Positions 25,780-33,826 are shown, numbered from the stretch's first letter. The stretch: 40,668 nucleotides of DNA from Micromonospora sp. 15K316 (GCF_004348525.1 NZ_SMKG01000032.1:1-40668); one strand, 5' to 3'. A program made the numbers and translations. The notes: generated from the sequence alone by a model not told the origin.

Positions 25780-25904
25780 GACACGAGGCCGATCACGCGC
25801 GGCCTCGAACGCTGTATGACCGGGCGCAGGAGGGCAGCCCGGCGGAGCCGACGGGAGCGTCGGCTACAGGCGAGCGATGAAAGCTGTCAGGTCTAAAGAG
25901 CAGG
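25764..25904. promoter_or_regulatory. Divergent intergenic region bounded by 20-bp inverted repeats
   Basis: The 20-mer TGTCAGGTCTAAAGAGCAGG at 25885-25904 matches the reverse complement of 25764-25783 at 18 of 20 positions. Between them lie two hairpins: CGAGGCC/GGCCTCG (25784-25790 with 25801-25807) and AGCCGAC/GTCGGCT (25846-25852 with 25859-25865). It could be a pair of operators for a divergent promoter region or the ends of a ~140-bp miniature element. I see no transposase or flanking duplication. Confidence 0.5.
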
Positions 25905-26242
25905 CGGGGTCATGCGAGTTGTCCTCTGTCCTCACTGCGACGGGCCGCCGGCAACGTACGGCAACGCGGAAGGAGGGCTCAACCGGTTTTCCGATCGGAG
26001 CCTCGGAGGTGAAGGCGATGATGCCGTCGAGGCCGGCCGGTGGTCGTTACCGCCGTCCCCGCGGCCGGAGCGGGAGAGGCGGGCAGTCGCTCTCTCCATG
26101 ATCAGGATATCGCGCACCGGGCGGCTTGCGGCAAGACCCCGGGGATGTCGCAGAATCGACCACCCAACTCGGGAACACGAGGTCAGCCCGCTGCTACCGG
26201 CACGGCCTGGACCGTACCTACTCACGAAACGGGGCTCGGCAC
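25905..26242 (+). other. Long upstream region of the rgt pseudogene
   Basis: 338 nt. Apart from the RAE at 26121-26139 I see no gene. An ORF running through this region into the glycosyltransferase frame exists only because of GC content; its upstream sequence (from an ATG at 25912) has no recognisable domain, and the family start is clearly the ATG at 26243. Confidence 0.5.
26121..26139 (+). promoter_or_regulatory. Rifamycin-associated element (RAE)
   Basis: GCGGCTTGCGGCAAGACCC matches the 19-bp RAE consensus as I remember it (GGGGCTTGCGGCAAGGCCC) at 17 of 19 positions, including the whole inverted core CTTGCGGCAAG. RAEs precede rifamycin-inactivating genes (rgt, rph, arr, rox, helR) in actinomycetes and mediate induction by rifamycins. 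It lies 103 nt before the start of the glycosyltransferase-like gene. Confidence 0.82.
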
Positions 26243-27411
26243 ATGCGCGTGCTGTTGATGGCCTACGGGTCGCGCGGAGACGTCGAACCGCTGGTCGCGG
26301 TCGCGATGCAGCTGCGGGAGCTCGGAGCGGACGTACGGATGTGCACGCCTCCGGACTTCGCGGAGCTGTTCGACTCCGTCGGCCTTCCGCTGGCGCCGAT
26401 CGGCGAGCCGGTGCGCCCGTTCGTGAAGGCGGTGCTCACCGGAGAGACGACCGCTCCCGCGGAGGGGCCGCCGAGGGGTGCGACGTGATCCTGGCGACGG
26501 GCCTGCTCCCGGCCGCGGCCGGGGCGAGGACGGCCGCCGAGCACCGGGGCATTCCTTACGTGTTCGTCTCCTACTTCCCCGCCTACCTGCCCTCGCCGCA
26601 TCACCCGCCGTTCGAGCGGCCGGGCCGGCCGTTCCCGCCGAGCGTGACCGACAACCGGGTGCTGTGGGACCTGGACGCCGAAACCATGAACGTGCTGTTC
26701 GGGACCGGTCTCAACAGCCACCGGGCGGCCATCGGCCTACCGCCGGTGGGGCACTTCCGCGAACACGTCCTCACCGACCGCCCCTGGCTGGCCACCGATC
26801 CGGTCCTGAGCCCGTGGCAGGAGCCGGCCGACCTCGACGTGGTGCAGACCGGCGCGTGGTTCCGGACGGACGACCGTCCGCTGCCGGCCGACGTGGAGGC
26901 GTTCCTCCACGCCGGCGAACCGCCGGTGTACGTGGGGTTCGGCAGCATCCCGATGCGTGACGCGGACGGCGTGGCCCGGGCGGCCGTCGAGGCGGTCCGC
27001 GCGCAGGGTCACCGTGCGCTCCTCTCCCGCGGCTGGGCCGACCTGGCTGTGACCGACGGCCAGGACGACTGCCTCGCCGTCGGCGAGCTCAACCACCACG
27101 CCCTGTTCCCCCGTGTCGCTGCCGTCGTCCATCACGGCGGTGCGGGCACCACCACCACGGCCGCCCGGGCCGGCGCGCCCCAGGTGGTCGTACCCCAGAT
27201 GGCGGACCAGCCGTACTGGGCCCGCCGCGTGGCCGACCTCGGCATCGGCGCGGCACACGACGGCCCGAGCCCGACCTTCGAGTCCCTGACCGCGCTGCTC
27301 GGTGTCGCACTTTCTCCCGAGACCCGAGCCCGGGCGGCCGCCGTGGCCGGCACCGTCCGCACCGACGGCGCGGCGGTGGCTGCGAAGCTGCTGTGCGACA
27401 TGGTCGGCTGA
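26243..27411 (+). pseudogene. rgt: Rifamycin glycosyltransferase-like gene (rgt), frameshifted
   Basis: A GT1 family macrolide/rifamycin glycosyltransferase in two frames. The first frame encodes MRVLLMAYGSRGDVEPLVAV and on to VRPFVKAVLTGETTAPAEG, then reads into a TGA at 26486-26488. The homology resumes one frame over at AEGCDVILATGLLPAAAG (from about 26470) and continues to the end, including VVHHGGAGTTTTAARAGAPQ, the GT1 donor-binding signature. At the break, GCGGAGGGG (26459-26467) and GCCGAGGGG (26470-26478) form an imperfect direct repeat, each coding Ala-Glu-Gly. Relatives also have about 25-30 more residues here, so a repeat-mediated deletion is likely. Intact Rgt glycosylates and inactivates rifamycins; this copy should be inactive unless the shift is a sequencing error. 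An RAE precedes it. Confidence 0.8.
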
Positions 27412-27454
27412 GAGCGCCGTCCCCCCGCCACGGATTCCGGATGACGCCGGCGGG

Positions 27455-28054
27455 TCACGCTCCGCCCGGGTACGGCGCTTCGGTTCGGGCGGCGCGCATG
27501 GCCTTCGCCCACCAGTCGAGCTGCACCAGCAGGGTCTTGGCGTAGCTCTCCGCCGCGGCGTCGAGAGGTGACCCGTCCTGCCAGGCGGTGAAGTAGTTCG
27601 GGAAGGCCAGCGCGTCGCGGATGGTCACCGCGTGCAGCTCGGTGAGGACGTTCTGCAGGTGAAGCACGGCGTGCCGGCCGCCGCCCGCGCCGCCGTAGCT
27701 GACGAACGCGACCGGCTTGGCGGTCCACTGGGTGAAGTGCCAGTCGATGAGCGCCTTGAGCGAAGCCGGGTAGCTGTGGTTGTACTCGGGCGTGACGATG
27801 ACGAAGGCGTCCGCGGCGGCCAGCTTCGCGGTGACGTCCCGCATCCCTTCGGGCCGGGGGTAGTTCTCGCCGGCGAACTTCGGCGGGGCGGCCGGCAGCG
27901 TCAGCGGGAGGTCCGCGTCGGCCAGGTCGACGACGTCGACCTCGAAGTCGCCCTGCGTCCGGGCCTGCTCCGCCACCCAGGCGGCGACGACCGGCCCGAA
28001 CCTGCCCTCACGGACGCTGCCGACGATGATCACGAGCTTGTTCTTGGGGTTCAT
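27455..28054 (-). CDS. NADPH-dependent FMN reductase/quinone reductase
   Basis: 199 residues with a flavodoxin-like fold. IIVGSVREGRFGPVVAAW (about 9-26) is the FMN phosphate loop, VIVTPEYNHSYPASLKALIDW (about 90-110) the FMN ring loop, and VSYGGAGGGRHA the second cofactor loop. Such enzymes supply reduced FMN or reduce quinones and azo or nitro compounds in the cytoplasm. It could support flavin reduction generally; a specific link to Rox (a self-sufficient class A enzyme) is not required. It is divergent from an MmyB-type regulator, probably its repressor or activator. Confidence 0.92.
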   Translation of the reverse strand: MNPKNKLVIIVGSVREGRFGPVVAAWVAEQARTQGDFEVDVVDLADADLPLTLPAAPPKFAGENYPRPEGMRDVTAKLAAADAFVIVTPEYNHSYPASLKALIDWHFTQWTAKPVAFVSYGGAGGGRHAVLHLQNVLTELHAVTIRDALAFPNYFTAWQDGSPLDAAAESYAKTLLVQLDWWAKAMRAARTEAPYPGGA

Positions 28055-28090
28055 GCCGTAAACGGTCGGCGGTTCGCGGCTTCGTAGCCA

Positions 28091-28135
28091 GACCGGTCGC
28101 AGGCTGGCCCCCGCACGGCCACCCTACGACCGGTC
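28091..28135. promoter_or_regulatory. Inverted repeat in the divergent FMN-reductase/regulator gap
   Basis: GACCGGTCG (28091-28099) and CGACCGGTC (28127-28135) are perfect 9-bp inverted copies, each containing the palindrome GACCGGTC. They lie in the 112-nt gap between the divergent starts, consistent with two operator copies for the adjacent regulator. The function is inferred. Confidence 0.5.
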
Positions 28136-28166
28136 CGGCCGGCTGATCAGGTCGTACGCTCGGAGG

Positions 28167-29006
28167 ATGGGTACGCCGTTGGGGGATTTCGTCCGGGCCA
28201 AGCGCGACAGCACGCGGCCGGAGGAGCTGGGGCTCCCGGCGCGCGAGCGGCGACGCGCTCCGGGGCTGCGCCGCTCGGAGCTGGCCACCCGAGCCGGCAT
28301 CAGCGTCGAGTACCTCACCCGGATCGAGCAGGGCCGCGACCGTAACCCGTCCGACCCCATCGTCAAGGCCCTCGCGGACGGGCTCAACCTCGACGCGGCC
28401 GAACGCACCCACCTGCGCTACCTTGCCAAGATCAGCAGCGGGCTCTGCGTCGACCGCTCGCGGCCGGCGCCACCGGAGCGGACCGTACGGCCCAACGTCC
28501 GCCGGATCCTCGAACTGATCGAGCCGGGCGTCGCCTTCGTCACCAACCGGCTCGGCGACGTGCTCGCCCACACCGACGGTTTCGGCACGGTGATGCGCGC
28601 CACCGGCCTGCTGGACGCCGAGGAACCCAACCTCACCCGGTACGTCTTCACGCACCCGCAGGCCCGGGCCGTCCTCGCGGACTGGGACCAGATCGCGGAC
28701 GAGCAGGTCTTCAACCTGTGGCTCGGGCCCTCGACCGAGAGCTTCGAGTGGTTCACGGCCGAGTTCGCGCCGGTCGCCGGCGCCGAGTTCACCCGGCGAC
28801 TGCACCGTCATCTGCCTCCGCCCCGGGTGCCGCTCACCCTCAACCATCCGCACGCCGAACCGCTGCGCTGGGATCGGGAGACGCTCGAACTTCCCACCCC
28901 GGACGCCCAGCAGCTGGTCGTCTGGCTCCCCGCCGACGAGGCGACCGCCGCGGCGGTCGATCGGCTGCGCCACCGGCCGCGACGCGCCGCCCTCCGCGTG
29001 GTGTGA
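28167..29006 (+). CDS. Helix-turn-helix regulator with MmyB-like ligand-binding domain
   Basis: 279 residues. The HTH_31/XRE domain (about 5-85) contains LPARERRRAPGLRRSELATRAGISVEYLTRIEQGRDRNPS, a signature of this actinobacterial family. The MmyB-like PAS domain (about 105-270) includes NRLGDVLAHTDGF and LADWDQIADEQVFNLWLG. It probably binds a small hydrophobic ligand and controls the divergent reductase gene. GGAGG abuts ATG 28167 directly with no spacer, so the mRNA may be leaderless or an alternative start (TTG 28179) may be used. Confidence 0.9.
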   Translation: MGTPLGDFVRAKRDSTRPEELGLPARERRRAPGLRRSELATRAGISVEYLTRIEQGRDRNPSDPIVKALADGLNLDAAERTHLRYLAKISSGLCVDRSRPAPPERTVRPNVRRILELIEPGVAFVTNRLGDVLAHTDGFGTVMRATGLLDAEEPNLTRYVFTHPQARAVLADWDQIADEQVFNLWLGPSTESFEWFTAEFAPVAGAEFTRRLHRHLPPPRVPLTLNHPHAEPLRWDRETLELPTPDAQQLVVWLPADEATAAAVDRLRHRPRRAALRVV

Positions 29007-29025
29007 GGGGATCGCGACAGGCCCG

Positions 29026-29781
29026 CTACCCCTGCTCGGGGCGCGGCGCGGTGGCAGCGCCCGGTGTCGCCTCGGTCTTCGTGTAGAGGATTTCGCGGGC
29101 CTGCTCCGCGGCGCGGGTGAGGCTCTCGGTGACGAAGTCGACGAAGCGGGCGATGTTCTCCAGGCGGGCGGCGGCCGGGGTGTCGGGGCCGAGGATCCGG
29201 ACGCCCTGCCGCGCGGTCTCGGCGAGCTGGATGTTGGATCGGGCGGCGGCGATCATCCCCTGGTACCAGACGTCGTCGTCGACGACGTAGCGCTCGCGGC
29301 GGCGTTCGTCGCGTTCCCGCCGGATGAGGCCCTGGCTCGCGAGGAACGTGATCGCTTTGGAGATCGACGCCGGGCTGACCTGGAGGCGCTGCACGAGTTC
29401 CGACGCGGTGAGACTGCCCGCGTCGGTGGTGTAGAGGCAGGTCAACACCCGGGACATCATCTTGGGCAGGCCCTGCTGCATGAGCAGGGTGGTGAAGACC
29501 TCCTCGTACTCGCGTACCACCTCGGCGTCGCGTCCGTCGGCCTGTGGGGCCGCGCGCGGGCCTCGGGCGGCGACCTGCCGGTGCCGGCGGGCGCGGTGTC
29601 CGGTGGCGCGGTGGGCCAGGTCGGCGCGGTAGGCGGTGGGGCCGCCGTTGCGCATCACCTCACGGGTGATGGTCGAGGTGGGGCGGTCGAGGCGCCTGGC
29701 GATCTCCGCGTACGCGAGTCCGTCGGTCAGCCCCAGCGCGATCTGCTGGCGTTCCTGCTGGGTGAGCCTGCCGCCCGGCAT
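29026..29781 (-). CDS. GbsR/MarR-family regulator with IS30-type N-terminal HTH
   Basis: 251 residues from ATG 29781, which has a strong GGAGG/GGGAG site. The N-terminal part (about 3-50) is an HTH_38 helix-turn-helix (RLTQQERQQIALGLTDGLAYAEIARRLDRPTSTITREVMRNGG) of the kind found in IS30 transposases. A MarR/GbsR winged helix follows (about 95-190; RVLTCLYTTDAGSLTASELVQRLQVSPASISKAITFLASQGLIRRER). Relatives usually stand divergent to a DUF4097 gene and probably repress it; here only a stub of that gene remains. Two DNA-binding modules in one chain suggest recognition of a composite operator. Confidence 0.85.
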   Translation of the reverse strand: MPGGRLTQQERQQIALGLTDGLAYAEIARRLDRPTSTITREVMRNGGPTAYRADLAHRATGHRARRHRQVAARGPRAAPQADGRDAEVVREYEEVFTTLLMQQGLPKMMSRVLTCLYTTDAGSLTASELVQRLQVSPASISKAITFLASQGLIRRERDERRRERYVVDDDVWYQGMIAAARSNIQLAETARQGVRILGPDTPAAARLENIARFVDFVTESLTRAAEQAREILYTKTEATPGAATAPRPEQG

Positions 29782-29867
29782 CGCGATCTCCCTCCTCCAC
29801 CGCCGCTTCCAAGAACGCACCGAGCATAGCGTTCACTGCTACTCCATTGCAACGCGCGAAGCCACGA

Positions 29868-29971
29868 ACGTTGCGTTGAAACCACAGCCGTTGCAACGAT
29901 TATCGGCCTTTGGCCTGGGAAGATGAAGGTCACATGCAACAGGCTTGTTGCCTGATCCATGAACGCAACGT
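29868..29971. promoter_or_regulatory. Cluster of TTGC-containing dyads between regulator and DUF4097 stub
   Basis: ACGTTGCGTT (29868-29877) and AACGCAACGT (29962-29971) are perfect inverted copies. Between them lie GTTGCAACG (29890-29898) and the perfect dyad GCAACA-GGCT-TGTTGC (29936-29951). The repeated GCAAC/GTTGC core suggests several binding sites for the adjacent GbsR/MarR regulator, controlling both directions. Confidence 0.55.
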
Positions 29972-29984
29972 AGCGTTTCCGGTG

Positions 29985-31109
29985 TCAGAAACAACAAGCG
30001 CAAGAGGAGAGCACGATGCAGAAGTTCGACACCCCCACCCCGATCACCGCCGTCCTGGACATCCCCGCCGGGCGGGTGCAGTTCATCGCCGCCAACCGGC
30101 CGACGGCGGCCTCGTGCGGTACGGCATGGCCGCGACGACCACCCACACCCCTGGTGGTCGTCGCGGCGAAGAGCGAGTTGAGCAGGGCCTCCTCGACCGA
30201 GTCCAGGACGGCGGCGAAGACCGGGGTGATCTGCGCGTCCGGGATCGTCGGCCGATCCGGCTCGGCCGTGCTGAAGGCGATCGCGTAGTCGCCGCTGCCG
30301 TTGCTGTACGAAGCGCCGACCCGTGCCATGGCGAAGATGGCCCGGCGGGCCAGGCGGCCCAGCTGCCGCGCGTCCAGGGGGGCGTCGGTGGCCACCACGA
30401 TCATGCAGGAGTTGCCGGGCGGTTCGGTCGGGGCTGCCTCCGGGACCAGTTCCTCCACCGGCAGCGGTACGCCCAGCGCCGTCAGTACGCCGCCGAAGTT
30501 GGACTGCGTGAGCGCGCCCACGGCCACCGGACCGCCGGAGCCGCTCACCAGCCGGGACGAGGTGCCTATCCCCGCCTTGTACCCGAGGGCCGTGGTGCCG
30601 GTTCCCGCGCCGACGCAGCCCTCGGCCGGCAGCCCGCCGGTCGCCCCGGTGATCGCGGCCAGCACATGTTCCTCGGTGATCGGGCGTCGCCGGATGTCCG
30701 ACAGGTGCCCGTCGTTGGTCTCCCCCACCAGCGGGTTGAACGACACCCCGTCCGGCCGGCGGTCCATGAGGTGGGTCAGCAGCGCGTCCGCGGCCCGGAA
30801 CACCGACAGGGTGGCGGTCAGCACGATCGGTGACTCCAGGACGCCGAGTTCGTCCACCTGGGTCGAGCCCACCAGCTTTCCGTGGCCGTTGCCGGCGTAC
30901 ACGGCGGCCGGCAGCGTCCACCGCTGCGGGCCGAGCTGGCTCGGCACCACCGCCGTGACACCGGTGTGCAGGTCCCGACCGTCGTCGACGGTGGTGTGCC
31001 CGACCAGCACCCCCGGCACGTCGGTGATGGCGTTGTGCGCTCCGGTGGGCAGGGACCCGACGGCGATACCGAGGTCACGGGCGCGGGAGTGGCGGGCTGG
31101 CCGGCTCAT
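29985..31109 (-). CDS. P1/DmpA-family (S58) peptidase, C-terminus rewritten
   Basis: 374 residues of the self-processing Ntn-hydrolase family that includes the aminopeptidase DmpA and beta-peptidyl aminopeptidases. Ser234 in PPGNSCMIVVATDAPL is the autocleavage site and nucleophile; AITDVPGVLVGHTTV, FNPLVGETNDG and ASYSNGSGDYAIAFS are family motifs. The native C-terminus normally ends soon after a PHEA-like motif, seen here near residue 331-334. The remaining ~40 residues are simply the antisense of the DUF4097 stub (30016 to about 30110), so a deletion has removed the original stop codon. Both catalytic chains look complete, so activity may survive. Confidence 0.87.
   Translation of the reverse strand: MSRPARHSRARDLGIAVGSLPTGAHNAITDVPGVLVGHTTVDDGRDLHTGVTAVVPSQLGPQRWTLPAAVYAGNGHGKLVGSTQVDELGVLESPIVLTATLSVFRAADALLTHLMDRRPDGVSFNPLVGETNDGHLSDIRRRPITEEHVLAAITGATGGLPAEGCVGAGTGTTALGYKAGIGTSSRLVSGSGGPVAVGALTQSNFGGVLTALGVPLPVEELVPEAAPTEPPGNSCMIVVATDAPLDARQLGRLARRAIFAMARVGASYSNGSGDYAIAFSTAEPDRPTIPDAQITPVFAAVLDSVEEALLNSLFAATTTRGVGGRRGHAVPHEAAVGRLAAMNCTRPAGMSRTAVIGVGVSNFCIVLSSCACCF
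30016..30112 (+). pseudogene. 5' stub of a DUF4097 protein gene
   Basis: ATG 30016, after GAGGAG, starts MQKFDTPTPITAVLDIPAGR and continues to about IAANRPTA. This matches the first ~32 residues of the DUF4097 beta-helix proteins normally encoded divergently from this GbsR-type regulator. The homology then stops and the frame continues as the antisense of the P1 peptidase 3' end, reaching a stop at 30286-30288. The remaining ~240 residues are missing. Promoter and ribosome-binding site look intact, so the stub may still be transcribed into the peptidase antisense strand. Junction placed at 30085-30115 by eye. Confidence 0.75.
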
Positions 31110-31186
31110 ACGACTCCAGGAGGTCGAATCGCGGCCGGCCGGGAATTCGGTTGGTCGGCGACGGCACGCGGTGCACGATCTGCGGG

Positions 31187-31990
31187 ATGCTGACTCCAGA
31201 GATCATGGATTACTACCGGCAGGGCGGCGAACGGGACCGCCTGGCCACGGGCGCGGGCCGGCTGGAGTTCCTGCGCACCTGGGACGTCCTGAGCCGGGAA
31301 CTGCCCGATGCGCCCGCCGCCGTGCTGGACGTCGGCGGTGCCACCGGCGTGTACGCGGCGCCGCTGGCCCGGGCCGGCTACCGGGTTCACGTCGTCGACC
31401 CGGTGCCCGAGCACGTGGCACAGGCGGCGATCCGACCGGGAGTGACAGCGGTACGCGGGGACGCGCGGCTGCTCCCCGTCGCCGATCGCGGCGTCGACGC
31501 CGTCCTGCTGCTCGGGCCGCTGTACCACCTGCCGGTCCGGGCCGAGCGCGTCGCCGCGTGGCGGGAGGCGGCTCGCGTCGTACGGCCCGGCGGCGTGGTC
31601 GTGGGTGCCACCATCAGCCGGTTCGCGTCGCTGCTCGACGGTTTCGCGCGGGGCTACTTCAGCGACCCGCGGTTCCGGCCGTTGGTCGAGCGCGCGTTGA
31701 CCGACGGGGTGCACCGCAACACCGACACCGATCGTCGGTGGTTCACCAGCGCCTACTTCCACCACCCGGACGAGCCGGCGGCCGAGGTGGCGGACGCGGG
31801 CCTGCTCCTGCGGCGCCGCGTCGCCGTGGAGGGTCCGGTGTGGATGACCGGTGCCCGGCTGCCGGAGATCCTGGCGGATCCCGACCAGACCGACCTGACG
31901 CTGGAGATGCTGCGCGCGGTGGAGGAGGAGCCGAGCCTGCTCGGCGCGAGCAGCCACCTGCTCACCATCGCTTCCGCCCCACAGGACTGA
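31187..31990 (+). CDS. Class I SAM-dependent methyltransferase
   Basis: 267 residues from ATG 31187; the frame is open from 31151. Motif I AVLDVGGATGVYAAPLARAG (about 45-64) binds S-adenosylmethionine. VHVVDPVPEHV supplies the acidic residue of motif II, VDAVLLLGPLYHL is motif IV-like, and AARVVRPGGVVVGATISRF is the post-motif III strand. The substrate is unknown; the resemblance is to the UbiE/Methyltransf_11 group acting on small molecules. No ribosome-binding site stronger than GCGGG precedes the ATG. It is divergent from the P1 peptidase. Confidence 0.88.
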   Translation: MLTPEIMDYYRQGGERDRLATGAGRLEFLRTWDVLSRELPDAPAAVLDVGGATGVYAAPLARAGYRVHVVDPVPEHVAQAAIRPGVTAVRGDARLLPVADRGVDAVLLLGPLYHLPVRAERVAAWREAARVVRPGGVVVGATISRFASLLDGFARGYFSDPRFRPLVERALTDGVHRNTDTDRRWFTSAYFHHPDEPAAEVADAGLLLRRRVAVEGPVWMTGARLPEILADPDQTDLTLEMLRAVEEEPSLLGASSHLLTIASAPQD

Positions 31991-32048
31991 CTGTCTCGTC
32001 CCGTCCCCGGTCTCGGGTGTCGACCCATGGAACGGCACGAGGAGACAG
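31991..32048 (+). terminator. Imperfect long stem-loop after the methyltransferase
   Basis: CTGTCTCGT (31991-31999) starts directly at the stop codon and pairs with ACGAGGAGACAG (32037-32048) with a 2-3-nt bulge. The loop is long (37 nt). Probably a weak terminator. Confidence 0.3.
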
Positions 32049-32107
32049 GCCACGCCGTCGCGCGCGATCACCGTCCCTGCTGGCTCCGGCCGACGTAGAG
32101 TGCGGCG

Positions 32108-32995
32108 ATGGACGTCCCCGACGACCGGATGCCGGACCGGTACCCGCACCGCGACCAGGCCGAACCCGGTCTGGCGCCCGGTACCCGCAGGCCGGCGGGG
32201 ACCCTGTTCGCGGCGTTGTACGGCGAGCTGACGCCACACCCGTGGCGCCACACCGATCGGGACGCGTACTCGTTCTTCTCCGACAGGTCGCTCGCCATGG
32301 GCTGGCTCGACGACGTCGGCGGGGTCGTCCGGCAGACCGCCGGTGGTGTCGAGGAGACGCGGACCGGGGCCCCGGGGCTGTGGGGCATGAACGACGCGGG
32401 GCAGCGGCACCCGCTCGCCGATGCGGGTTCGTCGCTGGTCGCGTGGTTCCAGGTGGGGGTCGAGCCGGTGGCCGCCGACCGGCCGCTCCCCGTGCAGCCG
32501 TTCCTGCGCTGCGCCGGTGACGCGGCGGCGCGGCTCGGTGCGCTGCGGCTGGACGCGGTGCAGGTGTTGCTCCCCGTCCAGGGCCTCGACGTCGCGGCCC
32601 ACCCGCAGCGCGCGCCGGTTCCGTCGCTGCGTGCCGTCGGCTGGTTCGCCGACGCCGATCCGCGGTCCCGGACGCGGGTACGGGTCACGCTGGACAGCGG
32701 CCAGGAGCCGTCAGCCCCGGCGGTGGCGCGGCGGATGAGCGAGTCGCTGCGGCGGCTGGAGCAGGACGTGTTCGTGTGCGAGTCGCACTCGCTGACCGAT
32801 CACGATCCGCTGGCAACGCGGCCGCCGTTCGACGACCGCTTCTGGCCCGGCCCACCGCGGTACCGGGTGACCTTCCACGGGACGCTCGCCGAGTGGTCCC
32901 TGGACGCGCTGGGCTGGCTGGGCGGCTTCCTCGCCGACCTGGCGGCCTCGCACGGCGTCACGACCCCGCTGCTGCTCACCGCCGGCCCGTCGTAG
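32108..32995 (+). CDS. Hypothetical protein, 295 residues
   Basis: Not recognised. It is soluble, with no signal peptide or membrane segment. The N-terminal third has GTLFAALYGELTPHPWRHTDRDAYSFFSDRSLAMGWLDDVGG; the central and C-terminal parts alternate strand and helix (AVQVLLPVQGLD, RTRVRVTLDSG, PRYRVTFHGTLAEWSLDALGWLGGFLADLAASHGV). The last segment resembles the end of a small ferredoxin-like or dimerising domain, but I cannot name a family. Codon use is normal for the window. No operon partner is evident; it has about 120-nt gaps on each side. Confidence 0.72.
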   Translation: MDVPDDRMPDRYPHRDQAEPGLAPGTRRPAGTLFAALYGELTPHPWRHTDRDAYSFFSDRSLAMGWLDDVGGVVRQTAGGVEETRTGAPGLWGMNDAGQRHPLADAGSSLVAWFQVGVEPVAADRPLPVQPFLRCAGDAAARLGALRLDAVQVLLPVQGLDVAAHPQRAPVPSLRAVGWFADADPRSRTRVRVTLDSGQEPSAPAVARRMSESLRRLEQDVFVCESHSLTDHDPLATRPPFDDRFWPGPPRYRVTFHGTLAEWSLDALGWLGGFLADLAASHGVTTPLLLTAGPS

Positions 32996-33096
32996 CTCGC
33001 CCGTCCGTTCATCGAGCCGGCCGGACCGGCGGGTGACCTGCCCGGGCGGCGCGCGGCGTGACCCGGAACTCGACCGATTCCGGCCACCCCGGCGCA

Positions 33097-33119
33097 CTTG
33101 ACGTTGACACTGTGACAAG
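33097..33119 (+). promoter_or_regulatory. Possible MerR-type operator/promoter of the HEAT operon
   Basis: CTTG (33097-33100) and CAAG (33116-33119) bound a 23-bp imperfect dyad that contains two TTGAC units, ending 11 nt before GTG 33131. MerR regulators bind dyads in the spacer of their own promoters, and a MerR gene lies downstream in this operon. Only the dyad and the TTGAC hexamers are directly seen; no good -10 is visible. Confidence 0.35.
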
Positions 33120-33130
33120 GTCTTCACTGG

Positions 33131-33826
33131 GTGCTGGAGGTGGTCCCCATCAACTCGACATCCAGGAATTCGCAGAACACACGCCTGCTCGGCGGTTTGA
33201 ACGCCGCGAACCCGTCGACGCGGCTCCAGGCGGCTCTCGCGGTCGGCACGCACGCCGACGCCGGCGTCGTCGACGCGCTCGTGGCCCGGTGCGCGGTCGA
33301 GCCGGACTTCTTCGTCCGTGACATGCTCACCTGGGCGTTGACCCGTCTCCCGTCCGAGGTCACGGTGCCCAGGCTCCGCGCGCAGCTGCGTGCCGAGCGC
33401 GCCCAGGCCCGAAGCCAGGCGTTGCACACGCTCTCCAAGATCGGTGACCGGAGCGCGTACCCCGCGATCACGCGGTCGTTGCTGCACGACGCCGACGACG
33501 AGGTCGCGCGGAGCGCCTGGCGTGCCGCCGTCGTCCTGGTGCCCGACGGGGAGCGGGAGGCGCTGGCCACGGAGCTGGCCGCACAGCTCGGTCGCGGCGA
33601 CCGGAACGTGAAACTGAGCCTCAGTCGCGCGCTCGTCGTACTCGGGGACGTCATCGAGCCGGCCCTGCGGGCGGCGGCGGCGAGTGACGACCCGGCGGTC
33701 AGCGCCCACGCCCGCGCCACGGAGCTGCTGCTGCGCGACCCGGATGCCGCCTTCGACGCCGCCGTCGACGAGGCGATCCGGATCGTCGCGCTCGGCCCGG
33801 AACGGGTCGAGGAGGGCGAGTGCTGA
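33131..33826 (+). CDS. HEAT-repeat protein
   Basis: 231 residues made of about six helical pairs of the HEAT/PBS type (TRLQAALAVGTHADAGVVDALVARC, VRDMLTWALTRLPSE, ARSQALHTLSKIGDRSAYPAI, VARSAWRAAVVLVPD). Such solenoids mediate protein-protein contacts. The gene overlaps the downstream MerR-HEAT gene by 7 nt, so the two products are made together and may interact through their solenoids. GTG 33131 is used here; GTG 33140 is in frame too and neither has a well-spaced ribosome-binding site. Confidence 0.8.
   Translation: MLEVVPINSTSRNSQNTRLLGGLNAANPSTRLQAALAVGTHADAGVVDALVARCAVEPDFFVRDMLTWALTRLPSEVTVPRLRAQLRAERAQARSQALHTLSKIGDRSAYPAITRSLLHDADDEVARSAWRAAVVLVPDGEREALATELAAQLGRGDRNVKLSLSRALVVLGDVIEPALRAAAASDDPAVSAHARATELLLRDPDAAFDAAVDEAIRIVALGPERVEEGEC

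Noticed and set aside
25912..26470. In-frame upstream extension of the glycosyltransferase C-terminal frame from an ATG at 25912
   Set aside because: The region includes the RAE and shows no domain; the true family start MRVLLMAYGSRGD is at 26243 in a different frame, so the long frame is an artefact of the frameshift.
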